A stretch of DNA of 64,000 bases from Xanthomonas melonis (GCF_020783655.1 NZ_JAJGQH010000005.1:62001-126000); one strand, 5' to 3'. Shown: positions 16,448 through 25,956, counted from the stretch's first letter. Numbers and translations: made by a program. Notes: generated from the sequence alone by a model not told the origin.

Positions 16448-17188
16448 ATGGACAGATTGAGCATCATCGGACTGGTGCTGGCGCTCGTGGCGATCGTCGG
16501 CGGCAGCGTATTGAAGGGCGCCGGCATTTCGTCGCTGTGGTCGCCGGCTGCCTTCGTGATCGTCATCGTCGGTACGGTGGCAGCGATCCTGCTGCATACC
16601 TCGCCGGCGGTTTTCCGGCGCGCCTTCAAGATCCTGCGCTGGGTGATCCGGCCGCCGGCCAGCGACCGGCCGCAGCTGGTCGCCCGCATCGTGGAATGGA
16701 GCAATACCGCACGTCGCCAGGGCCTGCTGGGCCTGGAGGACCAGTTGCCGCGCCTGGACGATGCGTTCCTGCGCAAGGGCCTGCAGATGCTGGTCGACGG
16801 CGTGGAGCCGGAGGCCATGCGCCATATGCTGGAAATCGAGGTGGACAACCAGGAGCGCCAGGATCTGGCCGCGGCCAAGGTCTTCGAGGGGATGGGCATC
16901 TACGCGCCCACCCTGGGCATCATCGGCGCGGTGCTGGGCCTGATGGCGGTGATGAAGAACCTGGCCGACCCGGCCATGCTGGGCCACGGGATCGCGGCGG
17001 CGTTCACCGCCACCATCTACGGCATTGCCTCGGCCAATCTGCTGTTTCTGCCGGTGGCGGCCAAGCTCAAGAGCGTGATCCATTGCAGCACCAACGAGCG
17101 CGAAATGGCGATCGAAGGGCTGATCGCGATCGCCCAGGGCGAGAACCCGCGCAATATCGAGTCGAAATTGGCAGGCTACTTGCATTAG
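16448..17188 (+). CDS. motC: Flagellar motor stator protein MotC (MotA family)
   Basis: 246-residue inner-membrane MotA/TolQ/ExbB-family stator subunit. Two N-terminal membrane segments (IIGLVLALVAIVGGSVL; AAFVIVIVGTVAAILL), a cytoplasmic domain with conserved charges (about residues 60-145), then two further segments around IYAPTLGIIGAVLGLMAV and FTATIYGIASANLLFLPV. With MotD it forms the torque-generating, probably proton-driven stator. ATG 16448 is the start of the conserved sequence; no Shine-Dalgarno is visible and the sigma-28 promoter predicts a start of transcription beside the ATG. In pseudomonads motCD follow cheA-cheB; here 11 kb of other DNA lies between. Confidence 0.92.
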   Translation: MDRLSIIGLVLALVAIVGGSVLKGAGISSLWSPAAFVIVIVGTVAAILLHTSPAVFRRAFKILRWVIRPPASDRPQLVARIVEWSNTARRQGLLGLEDQLPRLDDAFLRKGLQMLVDGVEPEAMRHMLEIEVDNQERQDLAAAKVFEGMGIYAPTLGIIGAVLGLMAVMKNLADPAMLGHGIAAAFTATIYGIASANLLFLPVAAKLKSVIHCSTNEREMAIEGLIAIAQGENPRNIESKLAGYLH

Positions 17189-17196
17189 AGCGTGCC

Positions 17197-18171
17197 ATGG
17201 CCCGTCGTCGCAAACATCACGAAGAACATGGCAACCACGAAGCGTGGGCGATTCCGTACGCCGATCTGATGACGCTGCTGCTGGCGTTCTTCGTGGTGAT
17301 GTACGCCATCTCCTCGCTCAACGAGGGCAAGTACAAGGTGATGGCGCAGGCGCTGACCAGCGCCTTCGGCGGCTCGTCGAACACCGCCAGCCCAGTGCAG
17401 ATCGGCAAGACCCAGACCCTGGGCGCGGACTACGACCGCCCGTCGGTGATCAAGGCCGGCGCACCGATGGCCGCCACCACCGGGCCGACCGACGCCACCC
17501 TGCTGCCGTCGATGGCCGCGCAGATGCGCATGCCGGTGTCGTTGCGCAACCAGGCGCAGCTGGCCCGCGCGCAGCGCCAGATGGATGCGGTGGCCGCGCA
17601 GCTGAGCAAGACGCTGTCGCCGCTGATCGAGAAACAACTGATCACCATCCGCCGCAACGATCTGTGGATCGAGGTGGAAATCAACAGCGACATCCTGTTC
17701 GGCACCGGCTCGGCCACCCTGGCCGGCGCTGCGCGCGACACCCTGTCCACGCTGGCGTCGGTGCTGCGCGATGCGCCCAACGGGGTGCGCGTGGAGGGCT
17801 ACACCGACAACCAGCCGATCGCCACCGCGCAGTTCCCCTCCAATTGGGAGCTGTCGGCGGCGCGTGCGGCCAGCGTGGTGCACCTGTTCGCCGACGACGG
17901 CATCGCGCCGCAACGATTGGCGATGGTGGGCTATGGAGAATTCCGCGCACGTGCCGATAACAGCACTGAGGCGGGACGGAATGCGAACCGGCGTGTGGTG
18001 TTGATCATCCTCGCTGACTCGGCTGGCTCACTCGCACCCGATCCGCCATCGCAGTTGCATGCGACCGCCGCCGGGGCGCCGAAGCTTCCCAAGTCTGACG
18101 GCGGCCAAACGGCCGTCACCACCGAAAGCGGCACAAGTTCCGTTCCCGCCGTAATTGAAGGAGTGCACTGA
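17197..18171 (+). CDS. motD: Flagellar motor stator protein MotD (MotB family)
   Basis: 324-residue MotB-family protein. A basic, His-rich cytoplasmic start (MARRRKHHEEHGNHE) leads into the single membrane helix PYADLMTLLLAFFVVMYAIS, in which the Asp of YADLM is the proton-conducting residue. A linker follows, then a C-terminal OmpA-like peptidoglycan-binding domain (NSDILFGTGSATL, VEGYTDNQPI, ELSAARAASVV, GYGEFRARADN, GRNANRRV). It anchors MotC to the wall. The start is 8 bases after the motC stop. The last 60 residues are a low-complexity tail beyond the OmpA domain. A longer upstream frame exists but only overlaps motC. Confidence 0.92.
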   Translation: MARRRKHHEEHGNHEAWAIPYADLMTLLLAFFVVMYAISSLNEGKYKVMAQALTSAFGGSSNTASPVQIGKTQTLGADYDRPSVIKAGAPMAATTGPTDATLLPSMAAQMRMPVSLRNQAQLARAQRQMDAVAAQLSKTLSPLIEKQLITIRRNDLWIEVEINSDILFGTGSATLAGAARDTLSTLASVLRDAPNGVRVEGYTDNQPIATAQFPSNWELSAARAASVVHLFADDGIAPQRLAMVGYGEFRARADNSTEAGRNANRRVVLIILADSAGSLAPDPPSQLHATAAGAPKLPKSDGGQTAVTTESGTSSVPAVIEGVH

Positions 18172-18172
18172 G

Positions 18173-18955
18173 ATGCGTATCTGGGCAATCGCCAACCAAA
18201 AGGGCGGCGTCGGCAAGACCACCACGACGCTGGCGCTGGGTCGCGGTCTGGCCGCGCTCGGCCACCGGGTGTTGTTGATCGACCTCGATCCGCACTCCTC
18301 GCTCACCCGCGCGTTCGGCGTGGCGGTCGACCCGCCGCCGCGCGGGGTGCTGGACCTGTTCGGCACCCCGCCGAGCGACCTGGCCAGCCTGGCCCACGAA
18401 AGCAGCATTCCCGGCCTGTCGTATGTGTGTGCGCAAGCGGCACTGGCCACGCTGGAACGCCGCAGCGCCAACCAGCCCGGCCTGGGCCTGGCGCTGCAGA
18501 ACGCGATGACCCGCCATGCCGGACAGCACGACTACATCCTGCTCGACTGCCCGCCCACCCTGGGCTTGCTGATGATCAACGCGCTGGCCGCCTGCGACCG
18601 CGTGGTGGTGCCGACCCAGGCCGAACCGCTCGCCCTGCATGGCCTGGCCAGCATGGTGCGCACCGCCGACATGGTGCAGCGTTCGCGCCGTCGCGAGCTG
18701 CCGGTGTCGATCCTGCCGACCCTGTTCGACCGCCGCACCCGCGCTGGCAACGAAACGCTCAAAGAGATGCAGACCACCTACGGCCCGTTGGTGTGGGAAG
18801 ACGCCGTTCCGATGGATACCCGAATCTGCAATGCCGCCGCCCTGACCGTGCCCGCCGTTGGCGGCGACTATCCGGGCCGCGGCCTGTCCGCCTATCGCCG
18901 TGCGCTGGAATGGGTGCTGGCCGACGACGCGATGCGCATGGAGCAAGCCGCATGA
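18173..18955 (+). CDS. ParA-family ATPase for chemotaxis array positioning (ParC-like)
   Basis: 260-residue ParA-type ATPase. Walker A KGGVGKTTTT at residues 10-19, LLIDLDPHSSLT as the switch region, and YILLDCPPTLGLL as Walker B. It stands between motD and a CheW-domain protein, the same place as parC of Vibrio and Pseudomonas, where ParC and ParP recruit chemosensory arrays to the cell pole. No parB gene or parS sites are visible, so plasmid or chromosome partition is unlikely. ATG 18173 follows AAGGAG at 18158-18163; the parP-like gene overlaps its stop by ATGA. Confidence 0.88.
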   Translation: MRIWAIANQKGGVGKTTTTLALGRGLAALGHRVLLIDLDPHSSLTRAFGVAVDPPPRGVLDLFGTPPSDLASLAHESSIPGLSYVCAQAALATLERRSANQPGLGLALQNAMTRHAGQHDYILLDCPPTLGLLMINALAACDRVVVPTQAEPLALHGLASMVRTADMVQRSRRRELPVSILPTLFDRRTRAGNETLKEMQTTYGPLVWEDAVPMDTRICNAAALTVPAVGGDYPGRGLSAYRRALEWVLADDAMRMEQAA

Positions 18956-20190
18956 GTCACCACACCGCCAATGGTGAGCTGGACGATTACCTGGAAGGCC
19001 TGCTACACGATGCCGGCGCGCAAACGCCAGTCGCAGCGCCCGTGGTTGCGGAACCGCCTGCTGCGCTCGCCACGATCGACCAGGCCGAGCTTGCAGTGGC
19101 CGAACCGCACGTCGCCATCGCCTCGCCCGACGTCATCGCCGCCGACCTGCTGGCAGAGATGCATGCGGATCCGGCCTTCGGCGCTCCGGTTGCCGCAGCG
19201 CCCACGCCCGAACAGATCGCTGCCAGCCTGCTGGCCGAGATGGACGCCGATCCGGCCTTCGGCGCTCCCGTCGCCGTGGCCGCGATGCCCACGCCCGAAC
19301 AGATCGCTGCCGACCTGTTGGCCGAAATGGATGCCGATCCCGCCTTCGGCGCTCTCGTCGCCGTGGCCGCGACGCCCACGCCCGAACAGATCGCTGCCGA
19401 CCTGCTGGCCGAAATGGATGCCGATCCCGCCTTCGGCGCTCCCGTCGCGGTAGCCGCGACGCCCACGCCCGAACAGATCGCTGCCAGCCTGTTGGCCGAA
19501 ATGGATGCCGATCCGGCCTTCGGCGCCGGAGAAGCGGGCGCCGAGATGATCGCCGCGGACCTGCTGGCCGAGATGGATGCCGACCCCGCCTTCGCGCAAC
19601 CGGCCGCTGCCCCCACACCGCCCGCGCCCGCACCCGTGCCGGCGGCGGCACCGCGTGCAGCGCCGACACCGGCACGTGCCGCACCCGGCCCGGTGTATCC
19701 GCCGGCGCTGCAGGCCTTGCTGCATCCCGCGCAGGCCGACACCGTGCAGACCGAACGTCGTGCCAGCGAGCGCAGCAGCCGCTGGCTGCGGCTGCGCTGC
19801 GGCGAACAGACCTATGCGCTGGAACTGCTCAAGGTGCAGGAGGTGGTACTTCCGGTGCCGCTGCTGCCGTTGCGCGGCACACCCAGCGCGATGCTCGGCA
19901 TCATGAACCTGCGTGGCCAGGTGGTACCGGTGATCGACCTGGGTATCCATCTGGGATCCTCGCCGGTGGACATGGACCTGCAGACGCGGGTGGTGGTGCT
20001 GGAAGAAAACGGCGAAACCATGGGCCTGCGCGTCTCGGCGGTGGAAGACGTCACCAGCCTGACCGACCAGCAGATCGAGCCGCCGGACAACGCGCGGCTG
20101 TGCCGCATCTCCAACAACCTGTTCCGCGGCGTCGCACGCCTGAGCCACCAGCCGATGATCCTGCTCGACGCCACGCAGCTGCTGCACTGA
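18952..20190 (+). CDS. ParP-like CheW-domain protein with internal 29-residue repeats
   Basis: 412 residues. A short N-terminal motif LDDYLEGLLHDAG is followed by six copies of a block built on IAADLLAEMDADPAF (about residues 58-220, repeats near 29 residues), a Pro/Ala linker, and a C-terminal CheW-like domain (about 260-410: RWLRLRCGEQTYALELLKVQEV, LRGTPSAMLGIMNLRGQVV). ParP proteins use their C-terminal domain to insert into receptor-CheA arrays and the N-terminal part to contact ParC. Overlap with the ParA gene supports that pairing. The repeat number is likely to vary between strains. Confidence 0.82.
   Translation: MSHHTANGELDDYLEGLLHDAGAQTPVAAPVVAEPPAALATIDQAELAVAEPHVAIASPDVIAADLLAEMHADPAFGAPVAAAPTPEQIAASLLAEMDADPAFGAPVAVAAMPTPEQIAADLLAEMDADPAFGALVAVAATPTPEQIAADLLAEMDADPAFGAPVAVAATPTPEQIAASLLAEMDADPAFGAGEAGAEMIAADLLAEMDADPAFAQPAAAPTPPAPAPVPAAAPRAAPTPARAAPGPVYPPALQALLHPAQADTVQTERRASERSSRWLRLRCGEQTYALELLKVQEVVLPVPLLPLRGTPSAMLGIMNLRGQVVPVIDLGIHLGSSPVDMDLQTRVVVLEENGETMGLRVSAVEDVTSLTDQQIEPPDNARLCRISNNLFRGVARLSHQPMILLDATQLLH
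19130..19600 (+). repeat. In-frame tandem repeats of about 87 bp inside the parP-like gene
   Basis: Six copies of a unit coding for IAA(D/S)LLAEM(D/H)ADPAF. The central copies are full 29-codon units beginning PTPEQ; the first and last are shorter. High nucleotide similarity suggests recent duplication by slippage or unequal exchange. It is coding, not a CRISPR array. Confidence 0.85.
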
Positions 20191-20373
20191 GCGCGACCCA
20201 ACGCATCACGCACACGGTCGCCGCGTGACCGCAGGGCGCGAGGCGTGCGCACTGTCATGCCGTTGCCAAGCCGAGCGCGCTGCCGCAGGGCGCGCCGCAG
20301 GCTTGCGTGCTCCCTGGCACGCACCGCCGCTGACGCAGGGCTTGCACACTTTGGCGTATCACCGATTCACCGT

Positions 20374-20400
20374 TAAAGCTTTTCCACCTGCCGCCGTTAG
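20374..20400 (+). promoter_or_regulatory. FliA (sigma-28) promoter for the STAS-cheY-cheA operon
   Basis: TAAA at 20374-20377, 15 bases, GCCGTTAG at 20393-20400. Perfect -35, six of eight in the -10. It lies 30 bases upstream of the STAS gene start. Confidence 0.65.
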
Positions 20401-20430
20401 TACGCATAGAACCATCCGTTCGGAGCAACA

Positions 20431-20739
20431 ATGAGCACAGTGACATTGGGTGAGGATCTCGGCATCGAGACCAGCGCCGACCTCAAGCAGAAGCTTGCCG
20501 GATTCCTCACCCAGGACGGCGACCTGGTGCTTGATGCAGGCGAAGTCCGGCGTATCCACACCGCCAGCGTGCAGTTGCTCTGCGCCTTCGTGCAGAGCCG
20601 CCGCCAGGCGGGCCTGCACACCGAATTCGATGGCTGTAACGACACTTTTAGAGATGCGGCTCGTCTGCTGGGCGTCACCGACGCACTCGGACTTCCCGTA
20701 TCCAATGACAACCTGAAATCTGTGGAGAACGCCGCATGA
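20431..20739 (+). CDS. STAS-domain protein
   Basis: 102-residue single STAS domain (SpoIIAA-like): DLVLDAGEVRRIHTASVQLLCAFVQSRR has the strand-loop-helix with T/S at the position phosphorylated in anti-sigma antagonists. It is the first gene of an operon with cheY and cheA; CGGAG lies a few bases before ATG 20431, and the stop overlaps cheY (ATGA). In other bacteria such proteins accompany CheA-type or partner-switching systems. No anti-sigma kinase is nearby, so the partner may be the CheA/CheY encoded downstream. Domain call is good; role is open. Confidence 0.85.
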   Translation: MSTVTLGEDLGIETSADLKQKLAGFLTQDGDLVLDAGEVRRIHTASVQLLCAFVQSRRQAGLHTEFDGCNDTFRDAARLLGVTDALGLPVSNDNLKSVENAA

Positions 20740-21101
20740 GCGCACGTATCTTGGTGGTGGACGATTCGGCGTCGATGCGCCAGATGGTCTCTTTCGCCCT
20801 CACCTCTGCCGGCTTTGCCGTCGAAGAAGCCGAAGATGGCGCCGTCGCGCTGGGCCGCGCGAAGGGCCAGCGCTTCAATGCGGTGGTCACCGACGTGAAC
20901 ATGCCCAACATGGACGGCATCTCGCTGATCCGCGAGCTGCGCCAGCTGCCGGACTACAAGTTCACCCCGATGCTGATGCTCACCACCGAGTCGGCGGCCG
21001 ACAAGAAATCCGAAGGCAAGGCGGCCGGCGCCACCGGCTGGCTGGTCAAGCCGTTCAATCCCGAACAGCTGATCGCCACCGTCCAGAAAGTTCTGGGTTA
21101 A
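20736..21101 (+). CDS. cheY: CheY-like response regulator (copy 2)
   Basis: 121-residue single receiver domain: acidic pair D9/D10, acceptor D53 (TDVNMPNMDG), T83/T84 region (MLTTES), K105 (VKPF). The loop KSEGKAAGATGWLVKPF is typical of CheY proteins encoded beside a large CheA. It overlaps the STAS gene and ends 33 bases before cheA. With no second CheZ, it could be a phosphate sink or a second output. Confidence 0.93.
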   Translation: MSARILVVDDSASMRQMVSFALTSAGFAVEEAEDGAVALGRAKGQRFNAVVTDVNMPNMDGISLIRELRQLPDYKFTPMLMLTTESAADKKSEGKAAGATGWLVKPFNPEQLIATVQKVLG

Positions 21102-21134
21102 CCCTTACTCGCTCCAGCATCGGATGTCACGCCC

Positions 21135-23147
21135 ATGAGCATGGACCTGCAACGTTTCCACGCCACCTTTTTCGAGGAAAGCCGCGAAGGGCTCGACGCG
21201 ATGGAGGCCGGGCTGTTGTCCCTCGAAGAAGGCAACCGCGACCCGGAAATCATCAACTCGGTCTTCCGTGCCGCGCACTCCATCAAGGGCGGTGCCGCGA
21301 CGTTCGGATTCGAGGCCGTCGCCGGCCTGACCCATGTGCTGGAGACGCTGCTGGACGAACTGCGTTCCAACAAGCGCCAGCTCGAGCCCAATGCGGTCGA
21401 CGCCATGCTCGGCTCGGTCGACGTGCTGCGCGCCCTGCTGCGCGAAGCCGAACACGGCACCCCGGCCGACCCGGCCGCGGTCAAGGCCGTACACACCCGT
21501 TTGAATGCCGTGCTGGCCGGCGAAGCGCCCACCGCCGCGGCGGCAGCCAAACCGAAGGAAGAAGAACCCGAAGCCTGGCACATCGGCTTCACTCCGGCGC
21601 CTTCGCTGTTCATGAGCGGCAACGACCCGCTGCGCATCATCCGCGAGCTCGAACACCTGGGCCCGCTGCAGATCGCCGCGCGCCTTGAGCGCATGCCGGG
21701 CTTCGAGAACATCGACCCGCTGGAAGCCTACCTGGCATGGGATCTGGGCCTGATCGGCAAGATCCCGCGCAGCAAGATCGAAGACACCTTCGCCTGGGTG
21801 GTGGACGATTGCGAACTGGACATCCGTCCGATGCCGGTGCCCGCGCCGCCGCCGAGCCTGGCCGTGGAAGCGGCCGCTCCGGCACCGGTGGCCGCAACGG
21901 CGCCGTCCGCGCCTGCAGCCGCCGCCGAACCCGCCGCTGCCACCGCCTCCCCGGCCAAGGCCGCCGCGGCCGAAGCCGAAAGCTCCATCCGCGTCAGCGT
22001 CGACAAGGTCGATGCGCTGATCAACCTGGTCGGCGAGCTGGTGATCACCCAGGCCATGCTCAAGCAGGTCTCCACCGGCCTGGATCCGGCGCATGCCGAA
22101 CGTCTGTTCGCCGGCCTGGATCTGCTCGAACGCAATACCCGCGATCTGCAGGAAGCGGTCATCGGCGTGCGCATGCTGCCGGTGGATGCGGTGTTCCGAC
22201 GCTTCCCGCGACTGGTGCGCGACCTGTCCAGCCGGCTCGGCAAGCAGGTGCGCCTGCGCACGATCGGCGAAGGCACCGAGCTGGACAAGGGCCTGATCGA
22301 AAAGATCGCCGATCCGCTGGTCCACCTGGTGCGCAACTCGATCGATCACGGCCTGGAAATGCCCGATGCGCGTCGCGCCGCGGGCAAGGACGAGACCGGC
22401 ACCATCACCCTGGCGGCCTCGCACCAGGGCGGCCATATCGTGATCGAAGTCAGCGACGACGGCCGCGGCCTCAATCGCGCCAAGATTCTGGAAAAGGCAG
22501 CCGAACGCGGCATCGCCGTGCCGGACAACCCGACCGATGCCCAGGTGTGGGATCTGATCTTCGCGCCGGGCTTCTCCACCGCCGATGCCGTCACCGACCT
22601 GTCCGGCCGTGGCGTGGGCATGGACGTGGTCCGCCGCAACATCCAGGGCCTGGGCGGCGAAGTGCAGCTGGAAAGCAATGCCGGCAGCGGTACCCGCGTG
22701 CTGATCCGCCTGCCGCTGACCCTGGCCATTCTCGACGGCATGACCGTCTCGGTGGCCGGCGAAACCCTGATCCTGCCGCTGGCCTACGTGCTCGAGGCAC
22801 TGCAGCCGGCAGCCGAGGACATCCGCTCGATGGCCGGCGACGGCCGGGTGCTGCGGGTCCGCGGCGAGTATCTGCCGATCCTCTCGCTCACCAATTACTA
22901 CGGCTTTGGCGGGCAGCAGTCCTCGCAGGAACAGCTGGTGGTGGTGGTCGAGGGCGACGGACAGAAGATCGCACTGGAAGTGGACGAACTGCTTGGCCAG
23001 CAGCAGGTCGTGGTCAAGAACATCGAGAACAACTACCGCCGCATCCCCGGCGTCTCCGGCGCCACCATCCTCGGCGATGGGCGGGTGTCGCTGATCGTGG
23101 ACATCGGCGGGCTGGTCCGCTCGTTGAAGGTGCCGCAGGCAGCGTAA
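21135..23147 (+). CDS. cheA: Chemotaxis histidine kinase CheA (full-length form, copy 2)
   Basis: 670 residues with the full CheA plan: P1 HPt with H48 in AAHSIKGGAATFGF; a P2-like region about 150-230 (WHIGFTPAPSLFMSGNDPLRIIRELEHLG); an Ala/Pro linker; P3 dimerisation (VDKVDALINLVGELVITQAML); P4 ATPase (HLVRNSIDHGLE, VSDDGRGL, FSTADAVTDLSGRGVGMDVV); P5 CheW-like to the end. It is the kinase nearest the receptor genes and is the likely main kinase of the array. A start at ATG 21141 is equally possible. Confidence 0.95.
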   Translation: MSMDLQRFHATFFEESREGLDAMEAGLLSLEEGNRDPEIINSVFRAAHSIKGGAATFGFEAVAGLTHVLETLLDELRSNKRQLEPNAVDAMLGSVDVLRALLREAEHGTPADPAAVKAVHTRLNAVLAGEAPTAAAAAKPKEEEPEAWHIGFTPAPSLFMSGNDPLRIIRELEHLGPLQIAARLERMPGFENIDPLEAYLAWDLGLIGKIPRSKIEDTFAWVVDDCELDIRPMPVPAPPPSLAVEAAAPAPVAATAPSAPAAAAEPAAATASPAKAAAAEAESSIRVSVDKVDALINLVGELVITQAMLKQVSTGLDPAHAERLFAGLDLLERNTRDLQEAVIGVRMLPVDAVFRRFPRLVRDLSSRLGKQVRLRTIGEGTELDKGLIEKIADPLVHLVRNSIDHGLEMPDARRAAGKDETGTITLAASHQGGHIVIEVSDDGRGLNRAKILEKAAERGIAVPDNPTDAQVWDLIFAPGFSTADAVTDLSGRGVGMDVVRRNIQGLGGEVQLESNAGSGTRVLIRLPLTLAILDGMTVSVAGETLILPLAYVLEALQPAAEDIRSMAGDGRVLRVRGEYLPILSLTNYYGFGGQQSSQEQLVVVVEGDGQKIALEVDELLGQQQVVVKNIENNYRRIPGVSGATILGDGRVSLIVDIGGLVRSLKVPQAA

Positions 23148-23388
23148 GGCAGCAGACTGCGGCAGCGATGCCGCGGTGCAGGGCTCCACGCCATCGGCAA
23201 GCGATCGGCGTCGGAGCGATCGCCGGCAGTAAGGGGGACTGCCGGCATCAGCAATACCCGTCCGGCCCGACACGCCCGGCGGGAGATTCTGGCCCTTTGT
23301 CCGGATCTTGCGACTCAGCCGTCGTCCATCGCCTGCCTCCGGCGGGTGCCCGCGAGGCCAGTCGTTTCTGCATCACGAGAAGACCACT

Positions 23389-25653
23389 ATGAACTGGTTC
23401 CGTAACCTTGCCGTCGCACGCAAGTTGGCCGTGGCGTTTTCCTTTACCGCGCTGATCACCCTGAGCCTGGGCGTGTTCGCACTCACGCGCATGCAGTCCA
23501 GCGCGCACCTGTTGCGCGAAATCGGCAATGTGTGGGCGCCCGCGGTGCAGCAGTTGAGCGAAATGCGCGCCCTGCTGGGCGAATTCCGCACCTACGAACT
23601 CGCCCAGCTGGCGCACGCCGACGATCCGAAGGCGGTACAGAACTACTTCGAACGCATGGACAAGGCGCGCGCCGAAGTGGATGCCGCGCAGAGCGCCTAC
23701 GCCAAGACCACCACGGCAGGCAAGGAGACCGAGTTGTACAACGAGGTCAAGCTGAAACTGGCCGACTACTACAAGGCCAACGCCGCGCTCAGCGCAGCCG
23801 TGCGTGCCGGCGACCTGGTCACCGCCAACGCCGTGTCCGACGAGCAATCGCGGCCGGCGCGGCGCGACCTGTTCGCCAAGCTGGTGGAACTGACCAAGTT
23901 CAACACCGCGCACATGAACAGCGAGATCGCCCAGGCCGAAGCGACCTATCGACGCTCGGTCCAGGTGATGCTCGCGGCAATGGCGCTGGCAGTGCTGCTG
24001 GCCGCCTTCGCCGGCTGGTTCATCGCACGCAGCATCGCCGGCCCGCTCGGCCGCGCCACCCGCGTGGCCGGCGCGATTGCGCAGGGCAAGCTGGACAACG
24101 CCATCCAGGTCGACAGCCGCGACGAAGCCGGTCAGTTGCTGCACAGCATGCAGGGCATGCAGGATCAGTTGCAGGCAGTGCTGGCCGCGCAGTCGCAGAT
24201 GGCGCAGCGCCATGATGCCGGACAGATCAGCTACCGCATGGACGCGCAGGCATTCCCGGGCGATTTCGGCACGATGGTCCACGACACCAATACCCTGGTG
24301 GGTGCGCATGTCACCCTGCAGAGCAAGCTGGCCCAGATCATGTCGCGCTATGCGATCGGCGACCTGAGCCAGGACATGGAACGCCTGCCCGGCGAGAAGG
24401 CCGTGCTCAGCGACACCATGGACACCGTCAAGCGCAACCTGTCGGCGATGAACAGCGAGATCAGGACGCTGGCGCAGGCCGCGGCCAACGGCGACTTCAG
24501 CGTGCGCGGCGATGCGCAGCGCTTCCAGTACGATTTCCACGCCATGGTGGACAGCCTCAACCAGCTGATGGCCACCGCCGATGCCAATTTGGCCGCGCTG
24601 TCCAAGGTGCTGCAGGCCATCGCCGCCGGCGACCTCACCGAGCGCATGCACGGCCAGTTCCACGGCGTGTTCGCGCGGATGCGCGATGACGCCAATGCCA
24701 CCACCGAACAGCTGTCGGGCATCGTCGGGCGCATCCAGCACGCGACCGCCTCGATCAATACCGCCGCCAGCGAGATCGCCGCCGGCAACCAGGACCTGTC
24801 GCAGCGCACCGAGCAGCAGGCGGCCAACCTGGAAGAAACCGCCGCATCGATGGAAGAACTCACCTCCACCGTCAAGCAGAATGCCGAGAGCGCACGCCAG
24901 GCCAATCAGCTGGCGATCGGTGCCGCGTCGGTCGCCTCCCAGGGCGGCAGTGTGGTGGCGCAGGTGGTCACCACCATGTCCGGCATCGAGACCTCCTCCA
25001 AGAAGATCGCCGAGATCATCTCCGTCATCGACGGCATCGCGTTCCAGACCAACATCCTGGCCTTGAACGCCGCGGTGGAAGCGGCACGCGCCGGCGAACA
25101 GGGCCGCGGCTTCGCGGTGGTGGCCTCGGAAGTGCGTACGCTCGCCCAACGCTCGGCCGGCGCCGCCAAGGAGATCAAGCACCTGATCGACGATTCGGTG
25201 GGCAAGGTGGCCGAGGGCTCCTTGCTGGTGGACCAGGCCGGCAAGACCATGGCCGATATCGTCGCAAGCGTGCAGCGGGTCACCGACATCATGGGCGAGA
25301 TCTCCGCCGCCTCGCAGGAACAATCGGCCGGTATCGAACAGGTCAACCTCACCGTCACGCAGATGGACGAGGCCACCCAGCAGAACGCCGCGCTGGTGGA
25401 GGAAGCCACCGCTGCGGCCCGTGCGATGGAGGATCAGGCCGGCCAGCTGTCCGATGCGGTGGCGATCTTCAAGCTGCACGGCGCTGCTGCAGCATCGAGC
25501 CCGGCGCCGGCGCGCCCTGCCCCGGCTCCGGCTCCGCGCGCATCGGCCAAGACACCGCCCAAGCGGGCAGCGCCCGCCGCCAGGGCGCCGACGGCAGCGC
25601 GTCCGGCGCTGGCAGCAGTGTCCGGCGGCGAGACGAGCTGGCACGAGTTCTGA
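23389..25653 (+). CDS. Methyl-accepting chemotaxis protein 1 (4HB sensor, multiple HAMP, WxEF-type tail)
   Basis: 754 residues. TM1 about 12-33, periplasmic four-helix bundle 34-188, TM2 about 189-210, then a long cytoplasmic part with several HAMP-like units (motifs GKLDNAI, GQISYRM, GDLSQDM, GDFSVRG, GDLTERM) before the signalling domain with tip [19 protein letters not shown]. The protein ends in SWHEF, a peptide of the type that docks CheR/CheB in receptors such as Tsr (NWETF). ATG 23389 has GAGAAG upstream and TM1 close by; a longer frame from 23308 is unlikely. It follows cheA by 241 bases. Confidence 0.93.
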   Translation: MNWFRNLAVARKLAVAFSFTALITLSLGVFALTRMQSSAHLLREIGNVWAPAVQQLSEMRALLGEFRTYELAQLAHADDPKAVQNYFERMDKARAEVDAAQSAYAKTTTAGKETELYNEVKLKLADYYKANAALSAAVRAGDLVTANAVSDEQSRPARRDLFAKLVELTKFNTAHMNSEIAQAEATYRRSVQVMLAAMALAVLLAAFAGWFIARSIAGPLGRATRVAGAIAQGKLDNAIQVDSRDEAGQLLHSMQGMQDQLQAVLAAQSQMAQRHDAGQISYRMDAQAFPGDFGTMVHDTNTLVGAHVTLQSKLAQIMSRYAIGDLSQDMERLPGEKAVLSDTMDTVKRNLSAMNSEIRTLAQAAANGDFSVRGDAQRFQYDFHAMVDSLNQLMATADANLAALSKVLQAIAAGDLTERMHGQFHGVFARMRDDANATTEQLSGIVGRIQHATASINTAASEIAAGNQDLSQRTEQQAANLEETAASMEELTSTVKQNAESARQANQLAIGAASVASQGGSVVAQVVTTMSGIETSSKKIAEIISVIDGIAFQTNILALNAAVEAARAGEQGRGFAVVASEVRTLAQRSAGAAKEIKHLIDDSVGKVAEGSLLVDQAGKTMADIVASVQRVTDIMGEISAASQEQSAGIEQVNLTVTQMDEATQQNAALVEEATAAARAMEDQAGQLSDAVAIFKLHGAAAASSPAPARPAPAPAPRASAKTPPKRAAPAARAPTAARPALAAVSGGETSWHEF

Positions 25654-25683
25654 CGCCACCGCCACCGCTTCCGCAGCGAACCG

Positions 25684-25713
25684 ACAGGCCCCGGCAGCAA
25701 TGCCGGGGCCTGT
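25684..25713 (+). terminator. Hairpin after MCP 1
   Basis: A 13-bp perfect stem acaggccccggca / tgccggggcctgt with loop gcaa, 30 bases after the MCP 1 stop. There is no T-run, so it may also be a mere stabilising structure. Confidence 0.55.
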
Positions 25714-25956
25714 GCGTTCGTGCTGTCCTCACGCGATTGCTGCAACGCCGACTTCGAATGCGCTGGCAGCCGATAGCGGCGCCGCAACGGCTGTCCATCC
25801 GCGTGCCGATGCACGCGACCGATCCTGCCGCGTGGTGCCGCAGTGTCGCTGCCGCAGGCGCAGGCGCAGGCGCCCGGCGCCAGCGCGTGGTGGCCGTGGC
25901 CACCGCCCCCGCCGGCCATCGGTTCACCGACGTGACGACCGTTGGTCGAATGGTGA

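Noticed and set aside
19130..19600. Regularly spaced repeats that could suggest a CRISPR array
   Set aside because: The repeats are contiguous, in frame, about 87 bp, with no unique spacers; they encode protein repeats of the ParP-like gene.
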